Of a DNA stretch of 64,000 bases, positions 38,643 through 50,260 are shown in pieces. This DNA is from Rotaria sp. Silwood1. Taxonomy: Eukaryota > Rotifera > Eurotatoria > Philodinida > Philodinidae. The stretch spans positions 4,314,999-4,378,998 of the forward strand of contig CAJNOP010000003.1 in assembly GCA_905250075.1 (NCBI GenBank). The letters run 5' to 3'. Positions within the stretch are counted from its first letter, which is position 1. Each line of letters starts with the position of its first letter. The notes under the pieces were generated by a model. That model made no database searches and was not told the DNA's origin. It worked only from the letters and a program-made list of their open reading frames with translations. The translations under genes were made by a program, and so were the position numbers.

Positions 38643-41600
38643 AAAAGACACATGGAAAATAAATATTTATTGAACTATAGATGTGAAAAGAGCAAGTTGA
38701 CTTGATTATTCACTTTATGTTAATTGAATTTCAATTGTATTAAACACTTATCATGTCAATAGACTTGTCTAACTTATTAATAATAAATAATTACATATAT
38801 AAATATAAGATATAATTTGAAGATAGTGAAAAACGAATATACAGACATCATGTTTTTTACCGTTTATCGAGTGATCTTTTCCGCAGACAGCGAAAAAGAA
38901 CATAATTAGAACTATCCTATTCTTGATTTTTCTGCTTCTGGGAATTTCATTTAACCATATGCATATATGTAGTCTCGAACAAAAGTAGCTGCCTTTCAAG
39001 AAATTCTACTATTCCTTATGACATTTAACTGATATTTTGGATGCATACACTTAGTAATAAACCCTAATTACAAGTACAAACCCTTCCTTTACTGGTTCAC
39101 ATGTACTAGAATTATGCTGAAGACATCATCTTACTCTTGTGATCATCTTATGTCAACTATGTTGGCAAAAATATTTTTGTCTAATCACTCATTTGGAAGG
39201 TTACGGTCGTAGCTATCACTACTCTGAATTGATTTAGAAATCAATTTAAAATAGTTAAGATACTTTCTCCTCATTAAGAGTATCTATTGAAGAACCAATG
39301 TTGTTCTTTTTTAGTAAGATGAGTCGTTTCCACAATGACTTTGATCAATTCTTTTAAGCATTTCAGTAGAAAGTTTCTATGAGACAACAAGTCGATTTTA
39401 TAATTTCTGGAACTGTATGACTGAAACAAGTCAAGTTTATGCTACGACATGGGTTCACTATCTCAAAGTGTGGTATTTTCTAAGATCTTGACTATGTATC
39501 ACAGGCTTTGGTGATACTAAAGTAGACATATGAGACTGCCTTTAACGCTAGAAAAAAAAAACAGTTACTACTGCTTGTCTAATAGGAAAATGACAAACAA
39601 AAGCTTTTTGAGAATATATTTTTGTTGAATATGTTCTTCATAAGAGAATTAAGATATGTGAATCATAACTTCAGTATATGTCAAGCGATGAAGGATGGAT
39701 CAGTACTTGCGATCAGAGTTTATTGTCGCATACACCTAAAACATCAGTTCGATATCATAAAGAATAATAGCATTTCATGACGAAGGGGCGTGGTGGTTAC
39801 TTTTGATTAGAACTGTACATGTGCGAATAATTTGAGCCTAGCCAATTTATTGTAGCTATACTGAATTCATACTTTATTGTTGTTTACATTTCAATTATGG
39901 TAATTGATTGACACTTAATCTTTCGGATCTTTTGGTTTTCTCGTCTTCCATTGCTATTCAAACAAATGAATAAATACATCTGTTACTTCTGTCGTGTTTT
40001 ATCCGCTTTAACAAATTACCTTGCTAATATCTATTGATTGAAAAGTTCTTGCATAATTATTTTAGACAATGGAAATATTAAATATGATTTAGGGTGTAGG
40101 TGTAGTTAAAAAGAAGACCTATACATCTACACCGATCCTCGTGTGCAATATATTACTCATAATTATGTACAATATCTGAATTTTGTTGATAAATCATTAT
40201 CTTAAATAATGATAATTAAACGTGAACGCCATAGAAAAATAAATAAAACTGATTGAATTTTGCACCAGAGTTAATGTAATCTAGAACGATTGATAGGTAT
40301 TATTGGTGATCAACATAGCTATAGTTGTTTCAGTAATGATTGATTTCAATCATCACTTTCAATGACCGATAGAAATCTTCAATCAATGTTTTTTTTAATA
40401 TTTTATTCAACTTAAAAATTCACATTTAAGTAAGTAGATTGCACTTCATATAATATTATCTCATGCGTTAACTAAATGCTTATATGTGAAGAGCAACATG
40501 AGTAGCATTGATTGATTCAAATATGTCTACAGTATAATCTGGTAACATATCAAGAAAAACTAGATAAACATACAAAACGCGTCCAACCTTCGGACAGAAG
40601 AGTAAATTGAAATGGAAAAGTCTTATAATTATTTGCATTATTATCACACTAAACCTCTATAATAGTGCTTTGCATGTCTTGATGTCGATAGTTTTAGGCG
40701 TAAAATTTTTGTTGCTTTAATTTTTCAACCTTCATCACATTTCATTGAAGACTGTCTCAACTGGAGAATACCCTAGATTTAGATATCATAGCCTACCATA
40801 GACTCAAACATCTGTTTTTCATTTCAGTCAATTAATAGATTTATACAGTATATCGAAATTCTTATACGAACATCAAAATCTACTACTGCCTTTCTTAGGA
40901 AATAGTAGCATTTTCGTAGTGAAGTAGACTTTAAAAACGTTCTTGAGAAAAAATTCAATTTTGTATGATTAATTGTTAGGTTCTATATTACCAATACCTT
41001 GAAACAGTACTCTTTCGTTAATAGTGAAGAAGAACTGCACAGAAAACCCGAGTTAGATAAACTACAAACTGCCCAAATGTTTCTTTGCCTTAAGTAGCTA
41101 ACCATATATGCCTAAGACACATTTAAGAAATCCACACTGTAAGTCCTTTTTGTTTAAATACTACTGCTCCACTATCATTGTGTTCTTCAATAAAGTCGAT
41201 CAAAAACTCTTCTTTTGATCGTTAAAATTAAAAAAAAAAATAAATGTTTGTATGTTTCTTTTAGTATACGTCTCTTGATGTAAGTTATGAAGTTTCTCTG
41301 AATCTTCTCAACTCTATACAGTCAAAAATGTGACTTGAACAGAATAACCGCTAACTGTATTTCAGATAAATGGCATCAATAGATTCACTCTGAGCCTACT
41401 CTATATATTGAAAACATGCCACTACCTATATGTTCCACTCAACTTTAAACTCGAACGTAGGATTGGCTTCAGATTTAGTAACTGTTCTTTTATTGATAAA
41501 ATTACATTAGACTTAAATAAACATCATATTGATTCATTGAAGATAAAAAAGAGTTGAATTCATCAATCTGACAGATGTGCTGTTAGATGAAATACACATA

Positions 41601-41861
41601 TACATAAAGTTTAATGGATTCGGAAAACGTAGATAATGATTTCCTGATAATAAAAACAAATTGGCCGATTGACTTTTTCAATGGATGAAATTTTTATAAT
41701 ATTCTTTTCCTGTCTGTGAAGAAAGAGAGGACGTTAGTAGTCATCAATTCTTAGTCAATATTTGTTCGTTCGTTCATTATTCATCCACCCACATAAAAGT
41801 TACTCATCATGTACATATGTATATTTTTGTTTTTTTCTTATCATGTTTATATTTCGATGTA
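38643..41861. other. Intergenic, nothing recognised
   Basis: No exon with domain or codon support on either strand. A small hairpin (GGTGTAGGTGTAG near 40094 with TACATCTACACC near 40123) is present; no larger element was found. Confidence 0.5.
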
Positions 41862-42243
41862 ATGGAAATATTCGAGGATATTAGGTGGGACTTTCAAAAT
41901 AATTCTTTTCGATCAAAATCTTTATCAAATAGATCTAAGCTTACTTGTATTTCATTTTCGGTAATTTCTTTTGTCAATCTATTTTTTCTATTCTTATACT
42001 CGTATCTACTTTTTTTTTTACTCAGATTTCTCGTATGACAAATCGTATTGTTCATCATCTATTTCGTCGAAATAAACGTCGTTCTCTTAAAAGTCAGTTT
42101 TATTTCAATAATTAATTTTTTCATTCTTAATTTTCGTTTTATTGTCTTTAGCTAATAAACAACATAGTCAATTAACAACTAATATGGACTTATATCAATA
42201 TATACCATCAGATAGTGAACTTCAACAACTTCTTTATACTTAA
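41862..42243 (+). CDS. Small unrecognised 85-residue protein, three exons
   Basis: Exons 41862-41960, 42026-42092 and 42152-42243 join cleanly (phases 0 and 1) with GT..AG introns of 65 and 59 nt. The protein begins MEIFEDIRWDFQNNSF, followed by a basic Ser-rich stretch (RSKSLSNRSK) that looks like a basophilic-kinase site. A second basic patch in exon 2 (HHLFRRNKRRS) is followed by a polar tail ending SELQQLLYT. There is no signal peptide or membrane segment in the spliced product. Proper splicing over three exons and continuity of frame argue that it is a real gene, but I do not recognise the family. An in-frame Met at 41817 would add a hydrophobic leader. Its stop lies 131 bp before the chimaerin start on the same strand, so the two may be co-transcribed. 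Confidence 0.5.
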
Positions 42244-42346
42244 CTTTTTAAAATTTTTTTGTAAAAAGAAAAACCAAGAACAGTTCTCTTTTTCTTTTTT
42301 ATTTTGATTTCACAGTGATTGATTATTTCTAGTCAGATTCATCCGT

Positions 42347-42368
42347 TTTTTTTTCTCATTTTTTCCAG
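42347..42368 (+). promoter_or_regulatory. Pyrimidine-rich acceptor just before the chimaerin ATG
   Basis: A T/C-rich run ends in CCAG at 42365-42368, six bases before the first ATG (42375). With only 131 bp between the upstream stop and this ATG, it could be a spliced-leader trans-splice acceptor or the 3' end of a 5'UTR intron. Trans-splicing occurs in rotifers and several other invertebrate phyla, but it is not shown here. Confidence 0.4.
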
Positions 42369-42374
42369 AGAATA

Positions 42375-45163
42375 ATGATGTCCATACCATTTATGGATCA
42401 ATCAGTAACATCTATAACATCATCAACAACAACAACATTTTTTGATCCTATAACACGATATCAAACAAATTCTTCTAATTCAACAAGTTCTTTGCCAGTA
42501 TGGAAATCATATTTATATAATTTACAAATGCAAGCACCAAAACCAAATCCAATTATATGTCGAACATCACAATCACGTCGTCCAAGACAATATGGTTTAG
42601 AATTTCATGGTCTTTTATCACGTACAGATGCTGATCAATTAATGTCAATATCTATTGATGGTTCATATCTTGTTCGTGAATCATTAAATCCACCTGATTC
42701 ATATACATTAGCTATTAAATTTAATGGTGAAGTTAAAAATTATAAATTATATTTTGATTCTCAAACATCAACTCATTATGTTGGAGAAAAACATTTTGAT
42801 ACATTAAATGATCTTGTACATGATGGATTAATATCGTTTTATTTAGAATCAAAAGCAAGTGATTATATTGCTTTGATGGCATGTGATTCACAATGTTATA
42901 CTAATGAAAGTCCATATGGACAATATAAAGCACAATTATTACATCGAGCACAAACACAAAATAATACATTCAATCAAGTAAAACCTATAGTTTTCTTTTA
43001 TTTTGAATATGAAAAATTTTTATTATTTTAATTTTATTTATCAAGGATACATCGTCATTGACACACAATGAAATAAATCATCCAATAAGTCATTCTCAAA
43101 CGATAAATACAGATCATATAATATCTAATTATCGTTCATCTTCAACAAGTAATTCACCTATGATACAACAAAATTCATCATCAAGAATATCTCCAACAAA
43201 TAATAATAATACTAATAATAATCTAAATCGAAAATTACCATCGACAAATCCATTATTTTTTGATCGTATACTTTTAATGCAAGCTGAAAAAGCACATAAT
43301 TTTAAAATGCATTCATTTAAAGGACCACATTGGTGTGATTATTGTGCAAATTTTCTTTGGGGTCTTGTACAACAAGGTGTTAAATGTGCTGATTGCGGTT
43401 TTGAAGCACATAAACGTTGTTCAGAAAAAGTACCACAAGATTGTGTAAGTTATTTCAATATTCTATCGATGACTGAGATAATAAAACCGATATACTATGT
43501 AGTTTCGTCATATAAATAACTGATATATAGTATTTCACTAATAATACTATTCACAAGACGTTACACACATCACAATACTATATAAGTGATATTCGATATA
43601 TATGCATTGTTTAATTATTTGTTATCGTCTAATAATTGTAAGTAGTTAAATAGTTGACGAACAGAAACTATCTTGTACTTATGTTCTCACGTCAAACTAG
43701 AAGAAGGATGAGTGTAAACTTTATAACTCGATAATCATAGTAAGTAGTGACCTATAATTCAGATCAATCAAAAAAGAAGAACTTCGGACATTTTTTTGTC
43801 TGATACTATACGAGTCGGAATGATTTTAAAACCTATCATTTTTCGATAATTTTCAAGACAAATTGTATGAAAACGATATTTCATTTCAAGAAAATTCTAT
43901 ATGATTTGATTGAATAGATTTGCGATTATGTTTTATTAAAATTTAAATAAAAGAGTATTATCACTTGAATCGTATCTTGAACTACTGATTTGAAGTCCGT
44001 TTATCTGATATACATGTCAAAATCAAAATTACACCGAAACGGAATACTGTTTTGATATAGTTTTGATCAATTTTTTTAGATGATGATTTTGAAAATAATT
44101 TAGTCTTCTTATTCGGTATCAGATAAAAAAACTTTCGGAGGTTTTTTTTCCCTCGATTTCTGAAAATCGCAGATCTCGAACTATTACTATTGTCGAGTGT
44201 TTGAGCTTAATCTTATTTATCTTCAATGTAGGTGAGGATATCAACTGTTATTGATTTGATCGATGAAACTATCCAACATTAGATAAAAGAGTATACATGT
44301 ATTGTTTAATCAAATACTGATACTTTCAACTATATGTTTATTTTTTCAAAGAATATTTGACAATTACAAGGTATGATAATGTTCATAGATGACTTAACCA
44401 TCTTTATGTTTAAGAAATCTCGCATTCTAATTTAGAATTTTGCGATGAATTTTCCCATGAAATGCTATTTTAAATAAAAGATTATGTTCAAAATTAATTT
44501 AATTAATTAAAGTTTTTTTTGATTTAGGTGCCACATATGAAGTATTTAAAATCAATTTTTGGCGTTGATTTGACAACACTAATTAAAGCCACAACACCAG
44601 CCTCATCAGTAGCTTCATTAACACCAGTTGTACTTGAAAAATGTATTAATGAAATCGAATCACGTCCACATGCACTTGATATTGAAGGTCTTTATCGAAT
44701 TGCAGGATTTTCTGATACTATCGAAGAAATTAAATTAGCATTTGAACGTGATTGTGATCATGTTGATTTATCTCAAGAACGTTATCCTGATATTCATGCA
44801 ATAACTTGTGTATTAAAATTATATCTAAGACAATTACCTATTCCACTTGTTACTTTCGACATTCAAACACAATTACTTGAACTTCGTCCATCAACAATAT
44901 CTGTAGCAACAATTCGTACAATAATTCGTCGTTTACCACCAGCTCACTTTTATACATTAAAATATTTATCTGAACATCTATTAAAAGTTTCTCATCATTC
45001 AATACGTAATCAAATGACAATAGAGAATTTAGCCATTGTATTTGGTCCAACAATTATGCGTTCAGAAAATCCTGATCCAATGATTGGACTAAAAAATTCT
45101 AAACCAATTCAACGTTTACTTGAAATACTTATTGAACAAGTACATGATATATTTACTCCATAA
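42375..45163 (+). CDS. CHN: Chimaerin: SH2-C1-RhoGAP protein
   Basis: Three exons, 42375-42977, 43046-43444 and 44528-45163, all phase 0, encode 545 residues. The N-terminal 70 residues are Ser/Thr-rich. The SH2 domain at about 75-168 has GSYLVRES with the phosphotyrosine-binding Arg101. A Ser/Asn-rich linker leads to a C1 zinc finger at 285-334 with the full HX12CX2C...CX2CX4HX2CX7C pattern ([18 protein letters not shown]). The RhoGAP domain spans about 345-545, with the arginine finger in GLYRIAGF (Arg391), a [11 protein letters not shown] helix and [13 protein letters not shown]. Chimaerins are diacylglycerol-responsive GAPs for Rac that act at the plasma membrane downstream of receptors. 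Human forms with SH2 are about 460 residues, so the linkers here are longer. The last intron is 1083 nt, the first 68 nt. CHN1 and CHN2 cannot be distinguished. Confidence 0.93.
43445..44527 (+). other. Long intron 2 of the chimaerin gene
   Basis: 1083 nt between the C1 and RhoGAP exons with no recognisable exon. It starts GTAAGT and ends TTTAG. Confidence 0.7.
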
Positions 45164-46284
45164 GAAAATAACTTTTTTTTCATTATACATAAAATCTTAT
45201 TATAAGTCATATTTGTAAGTGTTTTCTCAGGTATCAATTTTTTTGTATATTTCTAGAATGATATTAATGTGTATTTCTAGCAATGATGTTTGTCAAATAT
45301 TTATATTAAAATTAAATAAATCATCATTAGAAATAATGGGAAAAATTTCGATAGATCAAACAGTTTTCGATAAAGAACAGTCTGAATGATATAAAAAAAA
45401 AAAACAAAATGAAGAATCTAGACAAATCAACGATCTCATTTTGTTAAACTTTGTTTTTCGAATTTTTTCAATAGATAAAATCACTGAATATTTAATTCTA
45501 TTAAGTGATTTCTCAGCTAATATGCAGAGAAGAACTTATTTTATGAAGTTATCATATACAATTCATATCTCAAAATGAGTACTGTTTGAGGACTGTCCGA
45601 TGTGAAGTATCTAATCGAATATGTTCTTGTATCTATTTTAAAAGAGTAGAATAATAATTACAATTTTTAAACATAATAATAATAATTTTGTTTGGAATAT
45701 CAAAATCTAAATGAATAAAAGATGATGAAAACAAACGTATGCAAAACTGACCAAACGCATTTTTTCTCTTGTTTTTTTCTAAAATGCTGTTTTCAATCCT
45801 TTATCGGATTGTTTTTGTTTTTTCTTCATCGGCATATCGATCTTTGTATTGACATATGTATGAACATTTCTCATTGCTACATGTAGCCATTTCGGAATCA
45901 TTATCTACTGGTTTTATCCTGTAACAATGAACAATAGTAAGAATATTGGTTGACAACTTTCGTTGTTTTAAATGAATATCATTACTGTTCTAAATGTTCG
46001 TTGCCTTGTGGTTTTTCTTATACATTGCTGATTAATCGAGTTGTTAGTGTTAAAGAAATGTATATGAACAAGATGAGATGAACAAGCAATGCTACGTATT
46101 GCATGTTCGTTTTTTGAAATCTCTTTTTTTTGCGGTATAGTCTTATCTTTTCGTTAGACTCATGAATTTTCATATTGTGCAAAATACTGAGTAGTCTTGA
46201 ACGAAATTTTCAAATATGCCAAGAATTATGTTGAAGGATGTCTATCGTTTCTTGAAGCTTATCATACTGAAAAAAAAAGTCTAA
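45164..46284. other. Intergenic, nothing recognised
   Basis: 3' flank of the chimaerin gene. ATTAAATAAA-like sequence at about 45310 may serve polyadenylation. No other feature. Confidence 0.45.
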
Positions 46285-46286
46285 TA

Positions 46287-46653
46287 CCCAGTGAAAAATA
46301 TTTACTGATTTTAATCGGATTTTTGTGAAACAAAATCAAAATTAAAATCGATTGATAATTTTGATTATTATTCATCATGACTTAACTATTACGTGATATT
46401 GTTACTTATGTAGTGTGAAATTTTCTGATTGAAATTGGATTATTTTGCAGCAAAATCAAGATTATAAATCGATTACTAATTTCGATTTTCCTGCAAATAA
46501 TCCGATTTCAATCGGAAAATTTCGTATTGCATAAGTAATAATATCAAGTAATAGTTAAGTTATGATCAATAATAATCCAAATTATCAATCGATTTTAATT
46601 TTGATTTTGTTTCACAAAAATTCGATTAAAATCAGTAAATATTTTTCATTGGG
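46287..46653. mobile_element. 367-bp palindromic MITE with TA duplication
   Basis: The left end CCCAGTGAAAAATATTTACT at 46287 matches the reverse complement of the right end at 46653 with one change (CCCAATGAAAAATATTTACT). Similarity continues through almost the whole element (AAAATCGATTGATAATTTTG with its mate, and a central TTTTGATTTTCxTGCAAATAAT palindrome), so the single strand would fold into one long hairpin. TA flanks both ends (46285-46286 and 46654-46655), the target duplication expected of Tc1/mariner-mobilised elements. No coding capacity. Confidence 0.85.
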
Positions 46654-46655
46654 TA

Positions 46656-48455
46656 AACTTTCTCTCACCTTTTATCAAATACATATGTAATGTTTGATAT
46701 TTTAGAATATAGCTTTATTTCACTCTGTGTTCTTTCCTCATTCAGACAGGCTAAACTCATAAAAAAGTGCGTTTGAGATATTTGACGGTCTTAAAACAGG
46801 TACCATAGTCCTAGACTTATGCGTTTTACCTATCTACTGGACATATGCTACTAGTTTTACTGCATTCAAAGGCAACAATGTGTATTAATACGGAAGGATC
46901 AGCTTAGAATACATGCTTTAACACACATTTTCTTGAATGCGTTTCACTACGTTCAATAATAACCTGTTTTTATCCGTATTGTGACGCAAATAAATGTGTT
47001 GAAATGAATTTGTCTGTTGAGATTCGTTAAAATTCAGGATCATCAGTCTGATAATTTATGCTTATATGAACCTGTTTGATGTGAAAATTTTTGTTTAGAG
47101 ACTGAAATGAGTCTGTTTCAAAGTCAAAAAATCATGTTTAACAATTATAAAAAAAAATAGGAGATACTTGAAGATTCTGATGAATTTAGTATCTTTTATA
47201 TGTATGAGATTATAGCAGTTTCTATTATCGATTTTTAAAACTCTTTTATGTACCATTTCTCTCAAAGTTCATATGACATTCTAATCTAAGTGTGGAACAA
47301 CATAGTTATCATTATATTTTTTCCGTTGATGTTTCTGATATTTGTGGAATCATAAAATTTTTCAAGATTTTTTCATTTTGTTTATGATTATTTCTGTATC
47401 ATCAAGGAACTTGTCATTCTTTAAGAGTGTAGACATGTTTGTTATATTACTAATGTTTTCATCATGTTAAGGATGTGTTAATGATTTATATGATGATCGA
47501 CTTTTAGAGCAATTGAAACTATTATATTTTTGTTTCAGCATGAATAAACATTAGAAATGGTGAAGGCTATATAATCTAATAGGAGCATAGACCGTGTAGG
47601 ATTGAATATGTTGAAGTTCAATAGTATTACGAAAAAGAAGATTAACAGTGTTGTTATAACGGAAAATTAGCTAGGCTTTTTAATCACATCGCTAATAAAT
47701 CAACCATACTAACTGAATAGAACTGATTGAAACATAACGATCTGATTGCCTTCTATGTTAATAATAAGACTCCTTTATATTTATTGTGATGATGAAGAAA
47801 TATTTGTTTCTTTCTGCATCTGATGATTTTACTAAAACTAGACAAATGAATTGGTTATACATTAAAGTTGAAAATATTTCATTTCATTTGTTGTCCCTTT
47901 GCATTATACAATTCGTTTCGCTTATATTAAAATAGTTGAGGTATTTCACCCATGACATGATTTGATAACTTTTTTGGAATGATTCGTAAGGTATTGACAC
48001 AGGTGTGCTTTCGTTTGAAAATTCAACGAAAAAAAATATTTATTTTTCACCCACAAACCATAATAAATAATGTTTACCTAAGAAATTAAGAACCAACACA
48101 TATCGAAACTCGCAATTATTGCAATCTTTCATTTGATTGAATTGTAAAAGTAATAAAATAAAAAACAAAAGTAATGAAACTCGTCATAATACATCAAATA
48201 TATTCTTAGAGTACCTACGAAGAAAAATTTCATCACATCAACATAGACTTTATTTAGATTCTAATATTTTTTTATAGTAGAATTTTATTTTGATGATATG
48301 ATTGCTTTTGCTAAAATATAAATATTTTCAGTCTTGTTATGAAGTTTATTTGCAGATAAAACAATTTCAAACATTTACAACTCAAGATTTCTGTCTTTTA
48401 ATTTTAAAAGAAAAATGACATCCGACATGCTTTCTATAGTCTGTTTATCGTTGAA
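46656..48455. other. Intergenic, nothing recognised
   Basis: AT-rich sequence between the MITE and the ERICH2-like gene with no supported feature. Confidence 0.45.
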
Positions 48456-48934
48456 TTATTGTTCCCCATCACTACTACTACTATTACTACTTGCAGTTGT
48501 TGCTCTACTTGCAGTTGCCACTTGATTAATAAGTGCGGCTTTTGGACGAACACGTCTTTCAATAAGTGTGATGATTTGATCAATTTGATAATAAAGATCA
48601 CGATAATTTTTTCTTAATGGATCACATAAAATAAGTTCATAGCATAATCTTCTTGCTCGTATCCATGCTCTACGTTGAATAGCATTGAATAAACGAAACA
48701 TAAGTGCATCAGGTGGTGTATATGGTAATAATTTCGGAAGAACTGGTGGAGGTTTTCGTGTTTTTATTACTGACTTTTCAGCTTCAGTTCGACTTCGACT
48801 TGAAACTGTATTTGCCTATAATAAAATGTATGATTAAATAATAAGTGTTGAAATACATATGTTACCTCTTTGTTAACAGTTAATACAGGAGAATTGAGAC
48901 TAAAACGAGTTTCTTGTTTCTTTTTACTGGACAT
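48456..48934 (-). CDS. Small helical protein, ERICH2-like C-terminal region
   Basis: Two exons, 48866-48934 and 48456-48815, join in phase 0 across a 50-nt intron and give 142 residues. The protein starts MSSKKKQETRFSLNSPVL and has a Lys/Pro-rich linker (KTRKPPPVLPKLLPYTPPDA). A helical core follows (about 73-120) with FNAIQRRAWIRARRLCYELI then LCDPLRKNYRDL, and a Ser/Thr-rich tail ends SSSSDGEQ. From memory, the core pattern (short acidic or hydrophobic helix, then AxxLCxxILxxxPxxxxxxxLxxxI) resembles the C-terminus of glutamate-rich protein 2 and other short TPR-like helices. The family call is tentative; function unknown. A downstream Met in exon 2 (48701) would give a shorter frame, but the two-exon model explains the upstream coding. 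Confidence 0.6.
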
Positions 48935-49639
48935 TATTGCTTTGAAATACAAGAGTATGATTAAACAATTTATATAAATATAAACTATTGCATGATAGAA
49001 GAGCCGATTTTAATTTGCAAACAAAAATCTCCGAAAATTGTTTGTTAAACGGGATCATAAAACATGAAAAGTAGAGATTAGCAAACATATTGATCAAATG
49101 TTCATATTGACAACTAAGCATGCTCACTCCATGAGTTGACTACAAAAAAAGCCAAATGACCATTCATTAATACTCTAAATATTATAATGGGTAGCTCATC
49201 CAAAAAAATGGAATACTTCTCTTATTTTCTCGAGTAGTACAACCATAGCTCAGGAAATTTGTTTTCGCTCTACAAAATCAAGTATATTATAAATTAAGGT
49301 AGTTCCTTGTTTGACAAAAAAAAACATGAACAGTAAAGACATACAACATGTTCTACTGCAATTACATGAACAAAGATTAACTAGTTCATAGATTTCGAAA
49401 CTATTTGCTGGTGAAATTAGAAATCGAGGATCTACAGATCGATCAAAATATTCAAAGAATCTGATGCGATACATTTGTAAATAACTACTACTCGATACCA
49501 AATGAAAAGAATGATTCATCGGGTGAATTACTATCGTCTTCACATCAAAAAGAAAACATCAACAAAACAATGCGCCAAAATGTGTGATGTCTCAAGATCA
49601 ACCATGTAAAAACTACCTAAAAATGGCTCGGATTCAAAT
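48935..49639. other. Intergenic, nothing recognised
   Basis: Short open frames on the minus strand (49250-49543 and others) have no domain features or splice context. Confidence 0.4.
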
Positions 49640-50260
49640 CGTTTTTAAAACTTATTGCTCTGAAGCTACCAAATGCACAAAAACAAAAGAAAAGAGTCTC
49701 GTTTCTCATATAGGTCAGAAAAAATATCACAAAAATCTTTATTCAGGAAAGTTTGTTTTTCTGGTAAAAACTGATTTAATATCGATATCGTATACCACCG
49801 CTAAAATGATAGGACTTGGTCTAGGAATCGGCAACAAGCTGATGTGGAGGGAAGAAACCTATCGGAACAGAAAATTTTCTCATGGTATGCTTAGGAGTGT
49901 ATTACGATGGTGTCATGCGTTCTGTTATTATCAAGAAAGGAAAGTACGATCACTCATGAACGTTATATTGATGAAATATTTCCCATCACATTGTAAGATG
50001 TTCTGAAATTAGTTAGAAAAGAATTCACATATCAACAAGATGAGACACGGCCACACATTGATTATCACGCTTAAATATCGTGCGAATCAAAGATGAAATC
50101 AATGCAGCCCTAAAACACACGGACCGATTTTATTGTTGCTGCAAACGTTTACTTGTAAGATTTTTGACCAACATTCCGATGACCGCCGTACGGCTTTGAT
50201 CTTAATCCCTTTGATTACGTAATTTGAGGCGAATTGTATAGTTAGACGGCCTGAAACAAA
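49640..50260 (+). mobile_element. Dead Tc1-like transposase fragment
   Basis: Reading across several frames gives a recognisable Tc1-like transposase. At about 49740-49830 there is a sequence like the family's DEK-F segment, then NIDIVYHR and NDRTWSRN. Next come a QQADVEGRN segment, a HERYIDEIFPITL segment at about 49950 and EFTYQQDETRPHIDYHA at about 50020-50070 (the region around the second catalytic Asp). PPYGFDLNPFDYVI lies at about 50190-50220, where the family has PPNSPDLNPxD. Frames change at least twice and several stops interrupt it, so it is inactive. The first catalytic Asp appears lost. No terminal repeats located. It belongs to a different lineage from the mariner relic at 21.6-22.1 kb. 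Confidence 0.75.

Noticed and set aside
49250-49543. 97-codon frame (-) with several Cys
   Set aside because: Next to a dead transposon, no domain or splice partners, codon use not convincing.
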